From Clostridiales bacterium (GTDB lineage Bacteria > Bacillota > Clostridia > Oscillospirales > Oscillospiraceae), in assembly GCA_004553495.1 (NCBI GenBank), contig SFLE01000029.1, forward strand, positions 1 through 16,355: DNA of 16,355 bases, read 5' to 3'. Both the position numbers and the translations under genes were made by a program. The notes under the pieces were generated by a model. The model was not told the DNA's origin, searched no databases, and worked only from the letters and a program-made list of their open reading frames with translations. Positions within the stretch are counted from its first letter, which is position 1. The number at the start of each line of letters is the position of its first letter. Of the stretch, positions 13,717 to 16,355 are shown in pieces.

Positions 13717-15581
13717 AGAAAAGAGTAATTGCCCTGCTCCTTTGCGCCGTCATGCTCGTAACCTGCATGGGCGTGGGTATATTTGCGCCGCCCGACATCA
13801 AACTTGTCGATGCAGAAAGCGGCGAGGCTGTTTCCGCCATTGCGATACCGCAGAGCGAAAGGGTCAGGATTGCTACCGATTATGAGAGCACCAACGAGAT
13901 AGGCTACCAGTGGCAGCTTTCCACGGACGGCAAGACGTGGATAAACATCTATGGTCAGACCGGCGAAAGCATCCAGCTTTCTTATGCCATGATCTGCAAT
14001 ATGCTGTCCGACGAGGGCACCGCGCAGGTTCGCTGCGTTGTCACCGATGGCGACAGCGAATATGAGACCCGCGAGGCTGAGCTTTCCGTTGATTACTCCG
14101 CGCCCGCGCGCCCCGCACAGGCGGCGAAAGCCCCTGTCAGCGACCCCGCCCCTGTCAGCGATCCCGCCCCCGCCTCCGAGGGGGAGGACCCCGCACTCTT
14201 CAACATCTGCATTAACTACATATACGGTAACGGCTCCAAAAGATCTGGTGAGCCTGCAAGTGAGCAGTTTGTTGCGACCGTTTCGGATGGCGGCAGCTTT
14301 ACGGAAAAGGTCACCTTCCCGACTGTTGTAGGCTATGCAGCCTATTTTGAAGACGCGACCGAGCCCTCAACGGAACATCAGTTTAACCTTGAGAATATTA
14401 CAAAAAATCAAACATTTAACGTTTATTATCAGCCTGCAACGGTGAATTACACGGTTAAGTATTTCCTGCAGAACCTTGAAGACGATGAATATACCGTCGA
14501 TACTTCAAGAACGAGGAAGCTGCAGGGAACGACGGAGCAGCTTGTGCCCGGTGACCTCAGCTATAAAATTGACGGTTTCACGAGCCTGCTTTATGAGCGT
14601 CCCGAGATCGCAGCCGACGGCAACACCGAAATCGAAATCTACTACGACCGCAATTATTGCCTGCTGAGCTTTGACCTTGACGGCGGTTGGGGCGTGGAGC
14701 CTATTTATGCCCGCTACGACACACCGATAAGCATCGACGAAACGGCATTAAAGAAAACCGGTTACACATTCGTTGGATGGGAAACTCCGGTTCCTTCCAA
14801 GATGCCCGCGGAAAATACAATCTGCAAAGCAAAATGGAAGCAAGATAATACCGCTAAGGTCACCGTTGTTATTTGGGGCGAAAATGCGGATAATGAAAAT
14901 TATTCGTATCAGAGAAGCTTCCAAATCGAGGCTGAACCCGGAACCGAGCTTAAACAGACTGACCTGTACGGCAAACTGATTTGTGGTGGACTTCATACGC
15001 ATGATGCTTCTTCTTGCGGAATCAATTGTAGACATGAGGGAGCTCATTCAGCGGGACTGGACTGCTACGGTGTAGCACAGACTGCAACACAAGTTGATCC
15101 AAATGATTATGGCTCTCTTGGTAGTTACGATGCGAGAACTCACTTTGAAAATAACTGCAATACTTGCAAGAGGAAAGGCAAAGAATTAACTAATCTTGCG
15201 AACGGCACTGTTTGCTGTTTTAAAGATAACAGTACATATTATTACTATCTTTATTCATATGACTTAGGCATGATTATTTCATCTTCATATGATTATATAA
15301 AATATGATGAAGAAAAAGATATATTCCATGTAGAAAACTATATAAATACAAAATACGGAGAAATAACTTTATTTGGTACACTTACTAGAGATGGTTTCTT
15401 AATAGATGAAACACTTTATGCTCCAGAAATAAATAAAGCTTATTGTGTAGATAGTTTCAATTTAAGAAACCATTATGAACAAATAAAAAAAGATGTAGAA
15501 AAGAGATTAAAAAGAAAAGAAAGACTAAAACTATACAAAGCATGTGAAGAAGAACTAACATTAAAAAGAAAACTCCATTAA
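13713..15581 (+). CDS. Large secreted MucBP/InlB-B-repeat-like protein, C-terminus apparently replaced
   Basis: 622 residues, ATG 13713 overlapping the paralogue 4 stop (ATGA). The signal peptide MKKRVIALLLCAVMLVTCMG is followed by an Ig-like segment (about 40-125) and a tandem PVSDPA linker (14131-14170). Next come MucBP-like stretches (VNYTVKYFLQNLEDDEY) and an InlB B-repeat (LSFDLDGGWG...TGYTFVGWETP). A Cys/His cluster (about 424-455) contains CGGLHTHDASSCG and CRHEGAH. Such proteins are surface adhesins or matrix partners. From about residue 508 (after 15235) composition becomes AT-rich and the protein turns into a charged, Lys/Tyr-rich sequence ending KRLKRKERLKLYKACEEEL, unlike any expected repeat or LPXTG anchor. 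Either a foreign tail has been fused in frame or the assembly is chimeric. The gene proper is probably longer. Confidence 0.75.
   Translation: MKKRVIALLLCAVMLVTCMGVGIFAPPDIKLVDAESGEAVSAIAIPQSERVRIATDYESTNEIGYQWQLSTDGKTWINIYGQTGESIQLSYAMICNMLSDEGTAQVRCVVTDGDSEYETREAELSVDYSAPARPAQAAKAPVSDPAPVSDPAPASEGEDPALFNICINYIYGNGSKRSGEPASEQFVATVSDGGSFTEKVTFPTVVGYAAYFEDATEPSTEHQFNLENITKNQTFNVYYQPATVNYTVKYFLQNLEDDEYTVDTSRTRKLQGTTEQLVPGDLSYKIDGFTSLLYERPEIAADGNTEIEIYYDRNYCLLSFDLDGGWGVEPIYARYDTPISIDETALKKTGYTFVGWETPVPSKMPAENTICKAKWKQDNTAKVTVVIWGENADNENYSYQRSFQIEAEPGTELKQTDLYGKLICGGLHTHDASSCGINCRHEGAHSAGLDCYGVAQTATQVDPNDYGSLGSYDARTHFENNCNTCKRKGKELTNLANGTVCCFKDNSTYYYYLYSYDLGMIISSSYDYIKYDEEKDIFHVENYINTKYGEITLFGTLTRDGFLIDETLYAPEINKAYCVDSFNLRNHYEQIKKDVEKRLKRKERLKLYKACEEELTLKRKLH
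15236..15581 (+). other. AT-rich segment encoding an unrecognised C-terminal tail
   Basis: G+C falls to about 23% (14 of 60 in 15301-15360) and the codons are A/T-ending (aaa, aat, ata, tta). The translated tail has SSSYDYIKYDEEKDIFH and YGEITLFGTLTRDGFLID, then a basic Lys/Arg-rich helix-like end. An in-frame ATG at 15270 has no ribosome site. It could be the 3' part of an unrelated gene from a low-GC Firmicute, tenericute-like bacterium or phage. Confidence 0.6.
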
Positions 15582-15589
15582 GGAGTTTT
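15569..15589. terminator. Bidirectional terminator at the end of the AT-rich ORF
   Basis: AAAACTCC (15569-15576) pairs with GGAGTTTT (15582-15589) around the ORF stop. On the plus strand the T run is part of the stem and is followed by ATAAATTG. On the minus strand the stem is followed by CTTTTT, a better tail. Confidence 0.7.
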
Positions 15590-15730
15590 ATAAATTGTAT
15601 AATATAAATGTTATTATAAAAACTGATAGAAATGTCAATGTTAAAAGTTGATAATTTTAAGATATTTATGGCTATTTTTGTTATAATATTACCCCTTTTT
15701 AATCCTATTGTTTTTTTTGTTGATAATTTG

Positions 15731-15866
15731 GCACCGCTGCCTCACCTCGCACTAACCGCGAGACTCGGCAGTATGGTTCTTCAACCACACCAGTTTCATA
15801 CCTTCGCACTTATTTTTCACCCGGCCTGACCTAGCACGCGGACGCGCTAGACAGGCATGTCCGATC
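15731..15866. other. G+C-rich island of nested stem-loops (possible structured RNA or intron fragment)
   Basis: In an AT-rich surround, 15721-15780 reaches 55% G+C. Nested pairings: CTGCC (15737-15741)/GGCAG (15767-15771) enclosing CTCGC (15746-15750)/GCGAG (15758-15762) with a 4 x 4 internal loop; TGGTT-CTTC-AACCA (15774-15787), or alternatively GTATG/CATAC (15771-15775/15797-15801); GCCTG (15824-15828)/CAGGC (15852-15856) enclosing CTAGC/GCTAG; and CCGATC (15861-15866)/GATCGG (15879-15884). No ORF fits. Read on the minus strand it resembles domain I of a group II intron (GTGCGAAGG, GAAACTGG, GCCGAGTCTCGCG), but no reverse transcriptase or domain V is present. Identity uncertain. Confidence 0.45.
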
Positions 15867-16355
15867 CTAGTTTATTCTGATCGGATCAGCGGCAGTGCCG
15901 CTTCCCGATACATAGTTCACGGCACTGCTGTGGCCCACGTAACCGGTGTCAGACACAAAGAACGCATTGCTCAAATTGTCCGCATTACGAGAAATAGTCC
16001 ATTCTTTAAGTCCCATATGCATCCAATTGACACTTTTGATGGCTGTGCCATCATAACTATAAAGATTTGTGGTCCATGAACTTGAGGCTGCTGCAAATCC
16101 ATAATCACTTGCATACATTAATCCAACTTTTGCTTTTAATTCTGTTGCATTATCTTGACTATTTGTTGTAACTGGACTCACAATTTCATTTTGATATGCC
16201 ACAGAAGGTACTGCATCACGTATTTTAGCATATGTATTTCCTCCAACTTTCCATGTTGTATCTTCTATTTTAGCTGCCCAATCAGTCCCTATATTTGTTA
16301 TGAAATTTGTATTTAAATTTGTTTTATTTAACAAACTTGTACTCCATGTATTTTG
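15867..16355 (-). CDS. C-terminal part of a repetitive surface protein (5' end beyond the window)
   Basis: The frame is open from the right edge to a TAG at 15867-15869: 162 residues. A TTG at 16332-16334 is not a likely start. Blocks such as NTNFITNIGTDWAAKIEDTTW, KAKVGLMYASDYGFAA, WMHMGLKEWTISRN, FFVSDTGYV and a final YVSGSGTAADPIRIN match the C-terminal module seen in many large surface or hypothetical proteins of low-GC gut Firmicutes and tenericute-like bacteria (recalled, not searched). That module normally has a GVRPxxYL segment between the VSDTG block and the terminal strand; here it is missing. Function unknown, probably extracellular. The base composition fits the AT-rich tail rather than the rest of the window. 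Confidence 0.6.
   Translation of the reverse strand, partial: QNTWSTSLLNKTNLNTNFITNIGTDWAAKIEDTTWKVGGNTYAKIRDAVPSVAYQNEIVSPVTTNSQDNATELKAKVGLMYASDYGFAAASSSWTTNLYSYDGTAIKSVNWMHMGLKEWTISRNADNLSNAFFVSDTGYVGHSSAVNYVSGSGTAADPIRIN
15892..15928. repeat. Inverted repeat in the 3' end of the surface-protein gene
   Basis: GCAGTGCCG (15892-15900) and CGGCACTGC (15920-15928) are perfect 9-bp arms with a 19-nt spacer. The dyad spans the point where the usual GVRP block is absent, so it may mark a deletion or insertion edge. Confidence 0.5.

Noticed and set aside
15632..15829. 65-codon hydrophobic ORF after the terminator
   Set aside because: No ribosome site; its second half runs through the structured G+C-rich island, so the frame looks accidental.
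15731..15866. SRP RNA, tRNA or integron attC site in the G+C-rich island
   Set aside because: GGTCAGGCCGG on the minus strand recalls SRP RNA, but the GGAAG tetraloop helix is missing. There is no tRNA cloverleaf with a T-loop, and no attC core pair was found.
15867..16355. Diversity-generating retroelement target gene
   Set aside because: No template repeat, no adenine-biased variable codons at the C-terminus and no reverse transcriptase in the window.

Overview
The window looks like a contig piece from a gut-type Clostridia genome, probably an Oscillospirales/Ruminococcaceae-like Firmicute. That assignment is an inference from strong Shine-Dalgarno sites, a G+C of about 50-55% with many ATA codons, a nupNOPQ-type nucleoside transporter behind a guanine riboswitch, a SipW/TasA cluster, and short palindromic intergenic repeats. 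From about position 15,240 to the end the composition drops sharply (near 23% G+C in 15301-15360, against 53% in 4981-5040). This tail may be foreign or an assembly junction.

Region 1 (1-5255, + strand): a guanine-class purine riboswitch with terminator and a visible antiterminator leads into a four-gene operon. It encodes a BMP-family lipoprotein, a double-NBD ATPase and two permeases, together an ABC importer for purine nucleosides. A stem-loop follows the lipoprotein gene and a strong terminator ends the operon. Guanine sensing would shut off salvage uptake when purines are plentiful.

Region 2 (5256-9577): a small XRE regulator with a C-terminal membrane anchor (+ strand) converges on a tightly packed - strand operon read right to left. 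The operon holds an AAAP-type amino-acid permease, an alpha/beta hydrolase, folC and ruvX. It has a good promoter at 9592-9620 and a terminator at 5759-5785.

Region 3 (9578-~15240, + strand): a SipW-type (Ser/His) signal peptidase is followed by four different TasA/camelysin-like secreted proteins. All four carry the SipW-cognate signal-peptide pattern with a cut predicted at A|Y or A|W. Last comes a large secreted protein with MucBP/InlB-B-repeat-like domains, translationally coupled to the fourth TasA paralogue and apparently served by a second promoter. The likely job is export and assembly of extracellular fibres or matrix at the cell surface. The gaps between paralogues hold related hairpin repeats.

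Region 4 (~15240-16355): the large ORF runs in frame into AT-rich sequence of unknown origin and ends at a bidirectional terminator. A compact G+C-rich island of nested stem-loops follows (15731-15866). The window ends in a - strand 5'-truncated surface-protein gene. Only this last region cannot be fitted into a coherent host locus.
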